From contig CM043944.1 in assembly GCA_014529385.2 (NCBI GenBank), positions 56,050,268-56,114,267 of the forward strand: a stretch of DNA of 64,000 nt, given 5' to 3'. The DNA comes from Adiantum capillus-veneris. Lineage: Eukaryota > Streptophyta > Polypodiopsida > Polypodiales > Pteridaceae. A program made the translations under genes and the position numbers. The notes beneath the pieces are model-generated. The model made no database searches. It saw only the letters and a list, made by a program, of their open reading frames with translations, and had not been told where the DNA came from. Every line of letters starts with the position of its first letter. The stretch's first letter is position 1. Positions 23,641 through 36,365 of the stretch are shown here, piece after piece.

Positions 23641-24310
23641 CTTTAAAGTCTTTTTTAACATGAAAAACAAGTGACAGGGTCACAACGGCTTTCTATAAAA
23701 ATAAGAAAGTGATAAAGTCATTAGGTTGAGTTTAAATGGAATGAATATTTGGGAAAGGATTGCCTAAGTTTAGTCTTGAGCCAGTTAAAAATTGAGACTA
23801 GCCGGTTGTACATCATGGTAAAGACAAGAAAAACAATGAAATATAATATAAAAAAAATCAAAATTCTTGCAAGTTTTAAATTTATGCTAGTATTTTCGGT
23901 TCGCTTCTTTGTGAGGAGGAAATTAAGCTAACGATCGCTTGAATAAAAGAGACTTTCTCAAATATTGACTAGAATTAATTTATAAAATGCAAAAAAAGTC
24001 AAGCCATGTGAAGCTGTGAAATAAAATGTGAAATAAAAAAAACTCATCAATATATGTGTGTGTGTATCTATAGAATTTACTAGAATTATGCAAGGTAAAG
24101 CTTCACTTTGACATTCTAAAACAATAGAATGTAAGAAAAGTAAAGATATGTTAGGATGTGAAATAAAAAGATCCATTTATTATTTTATAATTGAAACGAC
24201 ATTTAAGGTAAGGCTCGATCATCACTGAAAACATTGAAAGTATGCCCAACCCAACTCTCCTCTAAGGCTTCTTTTAGAAAGCCAAAAATGAAAGCACGTT
24301 TGGAAATAGC
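23641..24310 (-). repeat. Right arm of the inverted repeat
   Basis: Reading the minus strand gives, in order, GGCTTTCTAAAAGAAGCC, TAGAATGTCAAAGTGAAGC, TTCCTCCTCACAAAG, TTTACCATGATG and GAAAGCCGTTGTGAC, matching the left arm with one copy instead of two. Divergence is high. Confidence 0.65.
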
Positions 24311-27300
24311 ATTTGAAAAGAAATGATTTATTTCTCTTCAACTTTTACGGGACACATGTCAAGCAACTAGAATTGAATGACATTCACCATATGGATACTG
24401 AGACTTTTAGCATGCCAAAAATGACACTAGTATTGTAAAACATGTGGTATCACAATAAAATATTATGTTTTTTGAATGAAAAAAGTGTAACAAGGAACTA
24501 TTTAGATTACATATATTTCAAAAGCATAAAATGTATTGTTTGACACAATACTCAATGCCAGAGAGAGGATACACAAATGTTTCTTACAAGGGTCTAAAAG
24601 AAATAATAAAAGAAAGTTTATTATCATTAGCTTGCCATGTGGCACTCATCAGCAAGCTTTATCCAATGGTCCAGTGATGCGCCCAAAATCCAACCCTTTA
24701 CTAAGGACTACTTATGTAGTCCAAAAAAAACCTTAAGGTTAAAACTTGAGCTTGAATTATAAATCCCAACCAATTATCAATGCCATGAAAATTTGTTTTT
24801 AAATAGAAATGATGAGAAAAGAGAGATCTTCTAGTACCCAAGGCTATTCCTCAAGTCTCCATCTCACATCCAATATATGGCAGGTCCAAATTTGATTTGA
24901 TTTGATTTGATTCCAACTTTGGATTGTTTCTCGCTGGCGGAAGATCTTGGACAAGGAGATTAGCAATGAAGAATTTCATCCGCCCTAAAAGAAAATTATG
25001 CATCTCCTCCATGCAGAGCTTTGCTCTTTATTACCTCCCACCTTCCAACTAAGTGCACATACCACCTCATCCACCTCACTATCATGCACCCATGACTGAG
25101 AGAAGCGTCCCTTACTTTTTCTAAGCCTAGCCAAGGATGTAGGTTTAGATTTGATAGTGGGTTTTCCACCCCTACTACCCTAAACAACCCAAAATGAAAA
25201 GCACCTGATGATTCTATGGATCTAGGTTATAATTTTACAAAACCACCTACCCTCCCCCTATTACCAAAACATTTTTTGTAGCCAAAGAAAATTAGGGCAC
25301 GCTTTATCTCTTTTGGTAATTAGGTCAGAAGTTGAAGGATTTACTGGTATTTATACTGAAACTATGAAAATTATGCTAGTATTTAAAGGCAAGCTCATAA
25401 TCTAGTTGAGATTTTGCAAATTTAGCGGGTTGAAAATACACTAAAACCCCGTCCCTTCCCCCCATGGCGCACGCCCTTCCTTCCTTTAATGCATTGTAGT
25501 ACTCAATCTTGAAGAAGGTTCATTTTCAAGGGTTACATCACTCCCTTTGGTGCTTTAAATTTCGTACTACAAAGTGCATAAAATAAATCTTGTGTGATTG
25601 CATCTATCTTGCAAAATCTAAGGAAAATTTGTGCTTTGTAGAGTCCCATATCCCCCTTAGTGCTCACATATTCCAATTTCTAGTGTCAATTAATGGATTG
25701 AAAATGAAAAATCTTGGTTGTAAATAGATCAAACCTTGATTCTTGATTTTCAAGGTAAAAAATTAGACATTTGAGATATAAAGCATGGGAATACCTAGAT
25801 TTTGGCATAAATCAAGCTTGTCTCATGAGTCGGCGCTTAAAAAGCTTGGCCAAGAAAATGGTTGTTTTTGAGCCGTGACTATCTAGCCCTTTTGAAGCTG
25901 GTTGATGAGGTTGGTGGGTAGTGTTGAAGAAAGGTCCATTTTTAGGTGTTGCATCGTTCTCTTTTGGTGAAGGTGTAGAACCCTTGTCCCCCCATTTTAA
26001 TGCATGTATTTAAGAAGGTTCATTTTCAAGGTGAATTTTATAATACATCCTTGGTGTTGATGTTTTTGGCTTTCTAAAACAATCCTTAGAGTCATAGAGA
26101 AGAAGAGAGTTAGTTGTACTCTATGGTACATTTGATATTTTATTATTTGGTGTTGTGATTCTACCTACCTTTTCATAGGAAAGCATTGAAATCTTCTTTT
26201 GTTGTCCAATCTTGGTGCACTGAGCTAGTGAGCATACATGTGCATAAAGTAGGTTTAGTTTCCAATGTTGGTACTCTCTTAGCTGTAGTTTTCCTAGTTG
26301 TAGGTTTTTGTCCTTCAGAAGGCCATAGGAGAGTGGGTAGAGAATTGTGCACTTTCTGGATCGTTGATTAAAAATCACAGATTGGCGACACATGTCAGGT
26401 GAGTTTGTTTTATAATGTATACGGATCTTTCCATCATTGTAACTTGGTCCCTTCTTTTACTGCTTAATTGACTTCTTTGTTTTATAAAAATTATATTTTT
26501 TCTTAATAATGTAAATGGATCTTTCCATCATTGTAATTTGGACCTTTTTTTCAATGCTCATTAGACTTTTTTTCTTTTTTAAATCTTTGTTTACTTTATA
26601 AGTTGTATATAAGTTATATTTTCCTTTTAGAATGTAAGTCTCTTTTATCATTGTAATTTGGTCCCATTATTTAATACTCACTTGACTTTTTTTTTTAAAT
26701 CTTTGTTAATTTATAAATGAGTCTCTTCATTTAAGGATCTAATGACTTTCTTGTCAACTTTTTGATTTAAAATATGTTTTTTTTCTTATAAATTTTATTT
26801 TCATTTACAGACAATTTCTTACTAAAAAATTATTAATTGTCTTTAATGAAAGAATCTTTTCACCACTGAGAATTTTTTTTCAACTTTTGTTTTTGATATG
26901 CAAATGTGTACCTTATTACTTTAGTGCATGTATTATTATTAGAGATTAGTTTTATAATTTTTTCACAACTATGATTTTTTTTTCAACTTTTTGTTTGATA
27001 TGTAAATTTCACCTTGTTACTTTAGTGCATGTATTATTATTAGGGATAATGTTTAGATATTTTCAATATTCATTCTATCCTAAAGATATTATGGATTTCT
27101 TTCATTTAATAGCATGCATCAATTTATTGTATAATTTGTTTTATTGATATATTTATACAAGAATTAGATCAATTCCTAAACTCTCACTAATATTTTATAT
27201 GCTTTATATTTTCATGGGGTCAATTAATATAACACTCATACATAAGGGCATAAGGAAAAGCAAAGATTTTGGGTGCAATTCTTTTACCATTGAATTGAAT

Positions 27301-27390
27301 TGTTGGATGTTCTCCATGTGGAATTTAAACGTTTTTTGATTTTAATGTGTGCATATGGAAGTGCCTTCCCACTCTCTCACTTTGTTGGAC
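24311..27390. other. AT-rich DNA without a gene; contains a ~110-bp degenerate tandem repeat
   Basis: Between about 26405 and 26760 the string CTTTCCATCATTGTAA-TTGG-CC... followed by AATGCTCATTAGACTTTTTT recurs about four times at roughly 100-120 bp spacing. Two ~100-bp copies of a GCATGTATTATTATTAG block lie near 26930 and 27030. No coding signal was seen. Confidence 0.5.
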
Positions 27391-27397
27391 TTTAGGT

Positions 27398-27399
<2 letters not shown>

Positions 27400-27441
<42 letters not shown>

Positions 27442-27612
27442 GGCCGCCGTAAATGTTTACCTTGTTTAATACAACTAGTGTGTGACCCGCGCGTTGCTGC
27501 GACCAAGAAAAGCATGGCCATTGGGTCACATACACATCACACACATTTTGTAAGTGTGGATAAGTGTCTATATGCACATAAGTTTAGAGAGTGGATCACT
27601 CCAAGAAGATGA

Positions 27613-27660
<48 letters not shown>

Positions 27661-27731
27661 GGTCTTGAGATCAAGGTTTGTCAAGTAGATCTTTGATATC
27701 TATTCTCATCAATAAAAGTTCTCTTCTTCTT

Positions 27732-27802
<71 letters not shown>

Positions 27803-27986
27803 TTGGGATGGAGACTTGTCAAGTAGATCTTTGAGATCTATCTTAGTGAATAAAAAGAGAAAACTATAATAACCATTGACTGTGGTGGATTGGGTATCAA
27901 AATTCCCTCTTAAAAACCAACTCTTAAATTGAAGGCATGTCAGGTTAGAAATTTGAGATCTCTTAGTGTGTTCCTATGATATTAAT

Positions 27987-28051
<65 letters not shown>

Positions 28052-28134
28052 ATGCTGCTCAATTACTGTCTTTGTCTCCCTCTATCAATCTTTCTCTCCC
28101 TATGGGAAAATTCAAGCCCATAAAGAGCTATCAC

Positions 28135-28223
<89 letters not shown>

Positions 28224-28315
28224 ACATAATGGCATTCAAGCCCCCAATCACCCTTTCTATCCCCCTCCATCAATCTTTCTCTTTTGATGGGCAAATGGAA
28301 GCCCATAAGGAGCTG

Positions 28316-28392
<77 letters not shown>
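27400..28392. repeat. Cluster of six (TC)n or compound (TC)n(AC)n microsatellites
   Basis: Tracts lie near 27400-27438, 27619-27656, 27737-27801, 27989-28052, 28139-28221 and 28320-28390. The last four are all (TC)n immediately followed by (AC)n in the same polarity. The unique DNA between them is itself repeated (AAGCCCATAA(A/G)GAGCT...; ...ATCAATCTTTCTCT...), so the array grew by duplication of a whole ~100-200-bp unit. Confidence 0.85.
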
Positions 28393-29039
28393 AAACTTAG
28401 GAAATTGTAATTGGAAGCATTCCAAACAAATTGTCTCTACAAAAATGTAGATGTAATACAATTTTGACAATTAATCTTTGTTGGTATCTTCTCCAGTAAG
28501 GATATGCTCAGCTGCATGGCCTTGATCTCTTTATGTGAAATAAATTTTCAAGATTAACAATCCTTCAAGCAATCGATGCCTCTATATGAAGGAAATCTTC
28601 AAAAGTTCTACGTCAAAATGCAATGTCTTATGTAGCAAAAATGCAAGAGCCTCTCCTTCGAAAAAGTTGTTGAAATCATTATCTACATATCCAAATTCTA
28701 ATGGCAATATAATTATACACACATCACCTAATCTCATGAGTCCAAATCCACAATCTCAAATAACAGTTCTCATTTCCCTCAAACCACCCTTTACTTTATT
28801 ATGAGCCTAAAAAATATACCTCAATAGCCAATAGTATAACTATCTCAATCCAGCACAATAGTTTCACCCTCTTTTGGTTTTCACAACCATAGGTCCTTGA
28901 GCCGTAATCAAGACCCTATCAATGTATATTAGGATACTTCATCTTGGATTTCCATAATCTTTCCCTCGTAAGGCTGGCATGTCTACAAACTCTAACACCG
29001 GCACTCTTTTATTTTACGGAGTATGTGAAAGCCGAAGTA
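28393..29039. other. No gene seen
   Basis: AT-rich, with short frames only. It lies between the microsatellite cluster and the tandem repeat array. Confidence 0.5.
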
Positions 29040-29143
29040 GCTAGTGCTAGTTAGATAACACATTTCTCATTCCAAAATGCCTAACTCCATTTCTCCTCGA
29101 AATGGTATGTAGTTGCTTTAGGAATGATGTTGTTTTGCCAAGG

Positions 29144-29181
<38 letters not shown>

Positions 29182-29670
29182 GTTGGTGTCCCATGCAAGG
29201 GTGTAACAATTTTTTGGTAGGTGCACCTCTCCTCTTTGTGCATAGCTTGTACTCGAGGTCGTGAGAGAGTGATTGTGGATGTACTGAGCGTGAAACTTTT
29301 CAATGCCTCTCATGCCCTTCCATTTTAAGTCTGTTGGAAACTTGTGTTCACAAAAAGAAATAGACTTTAATGCATTTTTAACCGGTTAAGATTGTAAAAC
29401 ACGGGCTACATTCTAAGCTTGCCTTGAAGAAAATCAATAAATGTTGCAAGTTTCAATGTAAACAATTCTTCAAGTTTCAATGTTACTGGCAATTCTTCAT
29501 ATTTTAACCTAAGAATTGAAAGTGTTTTATTTGTGTCCTTATTTATTAAATTACTTCAGTTATAAAAAATAGTATAAGTATATGAAGCATTTCTTATCGT
29601 AAAATTGACTCCCTTTTTTTAAAAACAATGTATAATTGCTTATGGAGGGTTGCCAACTTGTTGGGAAAAC

Positions 29671-29733
<63 letters not shown>

Positions 29734-30161
29734 AACGCCAGTGTCCCATGCGAGAGTGAAATAGATTTTTGAGAGGTGCACTTTCCTCTTCATGCATAGT
29801 TTGTGCATGAGGTGGCAAGAGAGTGACCGTTGATGTACCAAACATCTAAGTTTTCAGTGCCTCTCATACCCTTCCATTTTGGGTCTATTGGAGACTTGTG
29901 TTCGCAAAAAAAGGGCTTAGTGTACTTTTAACTTGCTAAAATTATAAGACCCAAGCTACATTCCAAGATTTCCTTGAAGAAAAATCATAAAATTTTGCAA
30001 GTTTTACTGTAATATCGATAATTCTTCAATTTTAACCTAAAAGTTTGAAGAGTTTTATTTGTTTACTTATTTATTAAATTACTACAATTAAAAATATATA
30101 TAAGTAGATGAATCATTTCTTATCTTGTCATTGCTTTTGGTTGGCTACCAGGTTGTTGGGG

Positions 30162-30196
<35 letters not shown>

Positions 30197-31251
30197 TGTC
30201 GGTGCTCCACGTGAGGATGTCCTTCCCTCCTTTCTTTGCAAAGCATGTCCTCAAGGTGAGGAAAGTAATCTTGGATGTACTAAGTATCCAACTTTTCAAT
30301 GTATATGATCCCCTTTCATTTTGGGGCTATTCAAAATCAATGTTCGCAAAAAATCGAGGTTTATTATATTTTTTATCAGCTTAAATTGTAAAATCCCAGA
30401 TAGACTCCAAGCTTACCTTGAAGAAAATCTGTAAAATTTTCCTTTAGTATAAATATCATCAATTCTTCAAATTTGACCTAAAAGTTGAAAGAGTTTTTAG
30501 TGTGCCCCTTATTTACTTTAAAATTAATATGATCAAGAAAAAAAGATTTGGTGCCCTCCATGAGAAGCCCCCCGTCTCCCCCCTCTCCCTTCCCTCTCTA
30601 TAACTAACACACACACACACACACACACACACATGTTCTTCCATTTTGGGACTATTTGGAACTATGTTCGATAAAAAGTGGGTCTAGAATTACAAAATCC
30701 TAGCTAGATTCCAAAATTTTCCTTGAAGTAAATTGCTTAAATTTTGAAGGTGTACATACGAACAATCTCTTCAATTTTCAAATTTTATGGCCAGTGGCCT
30801 TTGTAAAGCAAAGTTGAGGGACCCTCAATTGTCTTTCTCAAGGAAAAGTACAGTCTTCTTTAAAAGAAAAATTAAAGTCAGCCCCTTTTTTAAACTTGTC
30901 AGCTGAAGGCTGAAAGTTGAAATGGTTCACTCTGCACAAGTTTGAACGTTCATAGAAATGAAACAAAGGCTCATAGAAATGAAAGTTGAAATGGTTCACT
31001 CTGCACAAGTTTCAACGTTCATAGAAATGAAACAAAGGCTCATAGAAATGAAACATTCTGTAAAGTTTTAAGATGATAAAATATCAAGATAGAATCACCG
31101 TTCAAATTTGAGTGCTCTCTCTAGATTTGTGTAAAAAGAAAAGGGGAATTCTTTCATTGGATTCAAAAGGAAAATTAGAGCCACTTTTCAAAGCACTTTT
31201 AAGAGGAAAAATAGAGTCACCCTCCATTGAGCACTGTTATGTTTCCAAGGC

Positions 31252-31300
<49 letters not shown>

Positions 31301-31863
31301 GTGTTACACGTGATGATGTAATAGATTTTCAACAAGTGCTTCCCTCCTTTCTTTGAAAAGCATGTCCCCAAGGTGAGGAGAGTAATCTTGGATGTACTAA
31401 GTATCCAATTTTTAATGTATATCATCCCCTTTCATTTTGGGACGATTCGAAATCAGTGTTTGCAAAAAATTGAGGTTTATTATGTTTTTAACCAACTTAA
31501 ATTGTAAAATCCCGGATAGACTCCAAGCTTACCTTGAAGAAAATCCGCAAAATTTCGCTTTAGTATAAATATCATCAATTCTTCAAATTTTGACCTAAAA
31601 ATTGAAAAAGTTTTTAGTGTGCCCCTTATTTACTTTAAAATTAATATGATCAAGAAAAAAAGATTTGGTGCCCTCCTTGAGAAGCCCCGCCCCCCCCCCC
31701 CCCCCCCTCTCCCTTCCCTCTCTATAACACACACACACACACACACATGTCCTTCCATTTTGGGACTATTTGAAACTATGTTTGATAAAAAGTGGGTCTA
31801 AAATTAAAAATTCCTTACTAGATTTCAAATTTTCCTTAAAGTAAATTGCTAAAATTTTGAAGG
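29040..31863 (+). repeat. Degenerate tandem repeat array (unit about 0.5 to 1 kb)
   Basis: Each unit carries a microsatellite followed by a TG(A/T)TGTAATAGATTTTCAA...GGTGC block, then TTGGATGTACTAAGTATCCAA, CCATTTTGGG-CTATT, and TCCAAGCTTACCTTGAAGAAAAT. Microsatellites mark units near 29146, 29672, 30168 and 31256. Later units add a second half with (C)n and (CA)n near 30585 and 31688-31746. A 66-bp sub-block is duplicated in tandem near 30917-31050. LINE B interrupts the array at 31863/31864. Confidence 0.8.
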
Positions 31864-33840
31864 AATGCTCAGTGGCACTAAAATCTCTTGGCAATGAAAA
31901 GTTCCCTAACTGGGATGGACTGACGGCTGAAGTTTTCAGGGAATTTTGGGATGCTCAATGGTCCAGGTACACGGATGGCCAATCTAGCTATTTCCAAAGT
32001 GTCGTTGGATGCAAGTGTTAAGAGAGGGCTTATCAAGCGCATCCCCAAACAGATCTGCTGCTCTGAACTTAAACATTGGCATCCCATTACAATGATGTCA
32101 GTAGCATAAAAAATTATTGCCAAAGCGATAGCTCTCAGACTTGCCCCCCTCCTGAGTCGGATCATCTCTCCCCATCAACACGGGTTCATTAAAGGGAGAT
32201 CTATATATGACAATATCTTGGCAGCAATGGTAGGAATAGAGTATGCATCCTTCTCCAAGAAAGAGTGCATCTGCAGGTTGGACCTGACAAAGCCTATGAT
32301 AGGATAGAATGGTCCTATATAGAAGAAGTCATGGGAGCTCTGGGCTTTGGGCCTCTCCTTTGTCGTCTCATACGCACACTTGGCGTTGGCACCCAATCAG
32401 AGCTCCTGTTTAATGACAGAATTGTGGGCTCTTTTGAGGTGAAAATCTCTATTAAGCAAGGATGTCCCCTGGCCCACTTGCTTTTCGCCATCGGGTCGCA
32501 TCCTCTCATTACGATGCTCGAAGCCAATGCTGCACGGGGAGAGATTCAAGGTCTCGCATTGCCAGGAAACGACCAGCTATTGGCCAAAATGTTCACATAT
32601 GATTCACTCCTATTCTTGAAGGCGTGCCCTCAAGTTGTCAAGCGAGCTCTAGAGATTGTGCAAACATTTGCCGTGGCCTCGGGATCCAAGTGCAATATAG
32701 AGAAGTCAAGACTAATCTCCCTATTGGAGAACGAATCCTTTGACCCTGTAGTCTAAACAGGAGAGATTATCTCAAAAGGGAGTGTATTTAGACACTTGGT
32801 AGCCCTTCTAGGGATGGACGTAACCCACAATCAAAGATTTTAATGGGTCCTTGAAAAAATAAGCGCCAAAATGAGAAGGTGGGAGTTCATTCTCCTACCC
32901 TTCCAAAGCCGTATTAGAGTGATCAATGCTTTTATGATCCCGTATATTTCTTTCCTCAGCCCTGTGCTCAAGATGGCTAAATGTAACTGGAAAGATTTCT
33001 TAAAACCATTGAAAAGGTTTCTTTGGAAGAAAAACACGAACACCTCTTGGCCATGGCAGTGGGCTAGATGGGAGGTAGTTGCACGCTCGGTAGACCAAGG
33101 AGGGCTCGGCATTTTTAACCCTATATCCCATGCTGAGGGCCTTTGTGCCAAATTTATGGTCTCATTGGCTAAATAGGACCAAGCTTGGGCTATCATGACC
33201 AAGGAAATGCTTGATGCAGCAAAAATGGGATCAAAAGGGGGAAAGTGGAAGGGGGTTGTGATGCACGACAAACTTCTCGCCCCGAAGTGGTCTTATCTTA
33301 GATCTGGTGGACTCTCAGGGGAGCTGATGAGGAAGTGCAAAAGTGCAGCTGAGGTTTTGGAATGGGGGGAAGTAACTAGATACTTTAAGAAGTTCATTTT
33401 GCATTGGTCCCCTTGGCTCTCTAAAATATTGGGGCCGCCACAAAGCCCCTATTGGATAGAAATGGCTAGGAATGTGAATAAAAACCTGCTCATTTGACTA
33501 GTGAAACTTTGGGATGGCAACAGGAAGTGTTGAAAAACTGCTGACTCATTAGCCATCCAATTTCAACTGAATGGCTTTGGGACCTTACTAGTCTACAGGG
33601 TGATAAAAGAGCTTGATAAGGTGGTGATGCCAATTTGTGAATCCAACTCTGAATGGGACGCTTGGAGATGGCCCGGGAGTAGCCTCTTTTGGAAACCACA
33701 CTCTAAAGGCATTTACCATACATTAATGCACGAGGCTAATTGGTGTAGCCCCCTCAACAAATTATGGAAGAGGCACTTGACGGAAAAACGGTGGGAGGGA
33801 GTCATGGAGAACATCTGGAAGACAAGGTTGCCTCAGTATA
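31864..33840 (+). pseudogene. LINE B: L1-type ORF2 fragment (RT and thumb), 5' truncated
   Basis: Starts abruptly in the pre-RT region (SLGNEKFPNWDGLTAEVF). RT motifs follow in several frames: VGPDKAYDRIEWSYIEEVMG, then SIKQGCPLAHLLFAIG. The catalytic F-A-D-D position reads F-T-Y-D, so it is inactive. The thumb/connection part runs from 32871 (RRWEFILLPFQSRIRVINAF...) to WKTRLPQY at 33840. That is exactly where the zf-RVT domain should begin, but that part lies inverted at 35431-36022. LINEs copy their RNA at nicked target DNA. Multiple stops and frameshifts are present. Confidence 0.8.
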
Positions 33841-33979
33841 TGAAAGGGGATGATATACATTGAAAAGTTGGATACTTAGTACATCCAAGATAGATTATTG
33901 TCCTCACCTTGAGGACATGCTTTGCAAAGAAAGGAGGGAAGCACCTATTGAAAATCTATTACATCATCACGTGTAGCAC

Positions 33980-34017
<38 letters not shown>

Positions 34018-34528
34018 TCCTGGAAACATAACACTATTCAATGGAAGGTGACTCTATTTTTCCTCTCGAAAGCACTTTGAAGAGTGGCTCTATTTTTTTT
34101 TTTGAATGCTATAAAAAAACTTTTCTTTCTACACAAATCTAGAGAGAGCACTCCAATTTGAAGGATGATTTTATTTTGATATTTTATCATTTTAAAACTT
34201 TACAAAATGCTTCACTTCTATGAACCTTGGAACCCGTGAACCATTTCAACTTTCAACCTTGAGACGAAGAGTTTAAAACAAGGGTTGACTTTAATTTTTC
34301 TTTTAAGAAAGACTTTATTTTTTATTGGCTCAACTTTGCTTTACAAAGGCCAATGGCCAATGGCCAATGTTCGTATGTACACCTTCAAAATTTTGATTTA
34401 CTTCAAGGAAAATTTGGAATCTAGCTAGAATTTTGTAATTTAAACTCACTTTTTATCGAACATAGTTTCAAATAGTCCCAAAATGAAAGGGTATGTGTGT
34501 GTGTGTGTGCGCATGTATGCGTGTTATA

Positions 34529-34564
<36 letters not shown>

Positions 34565-34951
34565 CTTCTCAAGGAGGGCACCAAAGCTTTATTCTTGGTC
34601 TTATTAATTTTAAAGTAAATAAGGGGCACACTAAAAACTCTTTCAATTTTTAGGTCAAAATTTGAATAATTGATGATATTTATACTAAAGCAAAATTTTA
34701 CGGATTTTCTTCAAGGTAAGCTTGGCGTCTATCTAGGATTTTACAATTTAAGATGGTTAAAAACATAATAAACCTCGATTTTTTGCAAACACTGATTTTG
34801 AATAGTCCCAAAGTGAAAGGAAATGATATACATTGAAAAGTTGGATACTTAGTACATCCAAGATTATTATTCTCACCTTGAGGACATGCTTTGCAAAGAA
34901 AGGAGGGAAGCACCTATTGAAAATCTATTACATCATCATGTGTAACACTAT

Positions 34952-35018
<67 letters not shown>

Positions 35019-35430
35019 CCCTGGAAATATAACACTGCTCAATGGAGAGCGACTCTTTTTCCTCTTGAAAGCACTTTGAACAGTGTCTCTAATTTTCCTT
35101 TTGAATGCCATAAAAGAATCCCCTTTTCTTTCTACACAACTCTAGAGAGAGCACTCAAATTTGAAGGATGATTCTATTTTGATATCTTATTATTTTAAAA
35201 CTTTACAAAATGTTTCATTTCTATGGACCTTCCAACTTGTGAACCATATCAACTTTCAACGTTTTTTTATTGACAAGTTTCAAAAAGTGTTGACTTTAAT
35301 TTTTGTTTTAAGAAAGACTTTACTTTTCCTTGAGAAAGCCAAGTGAGGGTGGCTCAACTTTGCTTTACAAAGGCCAATGGCCATAAAATTTGAAAATTGA
35401 AGAGATTGTTTATACGTATACCTTTAAATT
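33841..35430 (-). repeat. Two inverted units of the tandem repeat array
   Basis: The minus-strand reading reproduces the 31040-31860 unit twice (about 35430 to 34380 and 34380 to 33841), including its (TC)n, C-run and (CA)n blocks, seen on plus as (GA)n at 33980-34013 and 34967-35013 and a G run at about 34530-34564. Confidence 0.8.
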
Positions 35431-36022
35431 TTTTTTTTGGTAAAACTCACAGTTGTGAATGGATAGTATTAAGAACATCAAAAATATACACCAATCATCG
35501 AGCTCAGATCGAGCCTTGCAGGTCAAAGGATTACAACTTACGTGCTTCACAAAGAAACCACTATTACTCCTCGGCTTTACTTATTACAAGATGTTATGAA
35601 TTATTCTAGACCAGTCCTCCAAGGCTTGTTTGCCTCTGATCATGTGGATCATCACTCTGCTCTCTTGTATATTTCACAAAAGCTTGCCACAGCAAGATCC
35701 CCCTCAAACACGCGGTGGTTCCTTGCTTGCCAAATATGTTGCAAGAAGTAGTACCTGATTATTTGAGTGTAGACTAGAAGAGTAGGACTTCCCAACCTAT
35801 TACTACCAAGGAACAGATCATTCTTGAATAACTTAATTTTCCATGTCCTTTGAATCCACTTGCATATTTTCCCATCCATGCCCTTATTGTCTGGCATCCC
35901 ATGAAAAGGTGGGCTAGGTCTTCACTAGCTATTCTGCACCCGGAGCAACGATCTGACGCGATGCCTCTTTCTTGTATCTTCACGCCCGTCAGCAAAACAC
36001 CCCACATCACTTTCCACAGAAA
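35431..36022 (-). pseudogene. LINE B 3' end: zf-RVT domain and poly(A) tail
   Basis: The minus strand reads FLWKVMWGVLLTGVKIQERG then a C-x2-C / H-x3-C-like cluster (CSGCRIASEDLAHLFMGC) and QHIWQARNHRVFEG, the zinc-binding C-terminal domain of plant L1-like ORF2. It ends near 35431-35440 with about ten A (plus strand T), followed by TTTAAAGG. The other side of the insertion, at 31852-31863, reads AAATTTTGAAG, an imperfect target-site duplication. Confidence 0.75.
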
Positions 36023-36365
36023 TATCAATTCTTCAAATTTTGATCTAAAAATTGAAAGAGTTTTTAGTGTGCCCCTTATTTACTTTAAAATTAATAGGAT
36101 CAAGAAAAAAGATTTGGTGCCCTCCTTGAGAAGCCCCCCCCCCCTTTCCCTCTCTATAACACACATACACGCACACATACACATGTGCTTCCATTTTGGG
36201 ACTATTTGAAACTGTGTTCGATAAAAAGTGGGTCTAAAATTACAAAATCCTAGCTAAATTCCAAATTTTCCTTGAGGTAAATCGCTAAAATTTTGAAGGT
36301 GTACATACGAACAATCCCTTCAATTTTAAAATTTTATGGCCATTGGCCTTTGTAAAGCAAAGTAC
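36023..36365 (+). repeat. Tandem repeat unit fragment at the right end of the array
   Basis: Same order as 31570-31863: ATCAATTCTTCAAATTTTGA, GTGCCCCTTATTTACTTTAAA, C run, (CA)n-like, then TTTTATGGCCATTGGCC. It stops where LINE A begins. Confidence 0.8.

Larger units (their letters stand above)
33841..36022. other. Inverted segment (~2.18 kb) carrying the LINE B 3' end and flanking tandem repeat
   Basis: Inside these limits all parts are reversed relative to the DNA on both sides. The LINE zf-RVT domain reads on the minus strand, and two tandem-repeat units read on the minus strand while the same repeat reads plus at 29040-31863 and 36023-36365. Mentally flipping the segment joins LINE B to its own 3' end and poly(A), and the tandem repeat on both sides to itself. 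Breakpoints are good to a few bases because short ATA/AAATAT strings are shared. Confidence 0.75.

Noticed and set aside
31864-36022. Twin-priming as the cause of the inverted LINE B part
   Set aside because: Twin-priming inverts the 5' part next to the 3' part. Here the inverted block is the 3' part together with host tandem repeat, so a later genomic inversion fits better.
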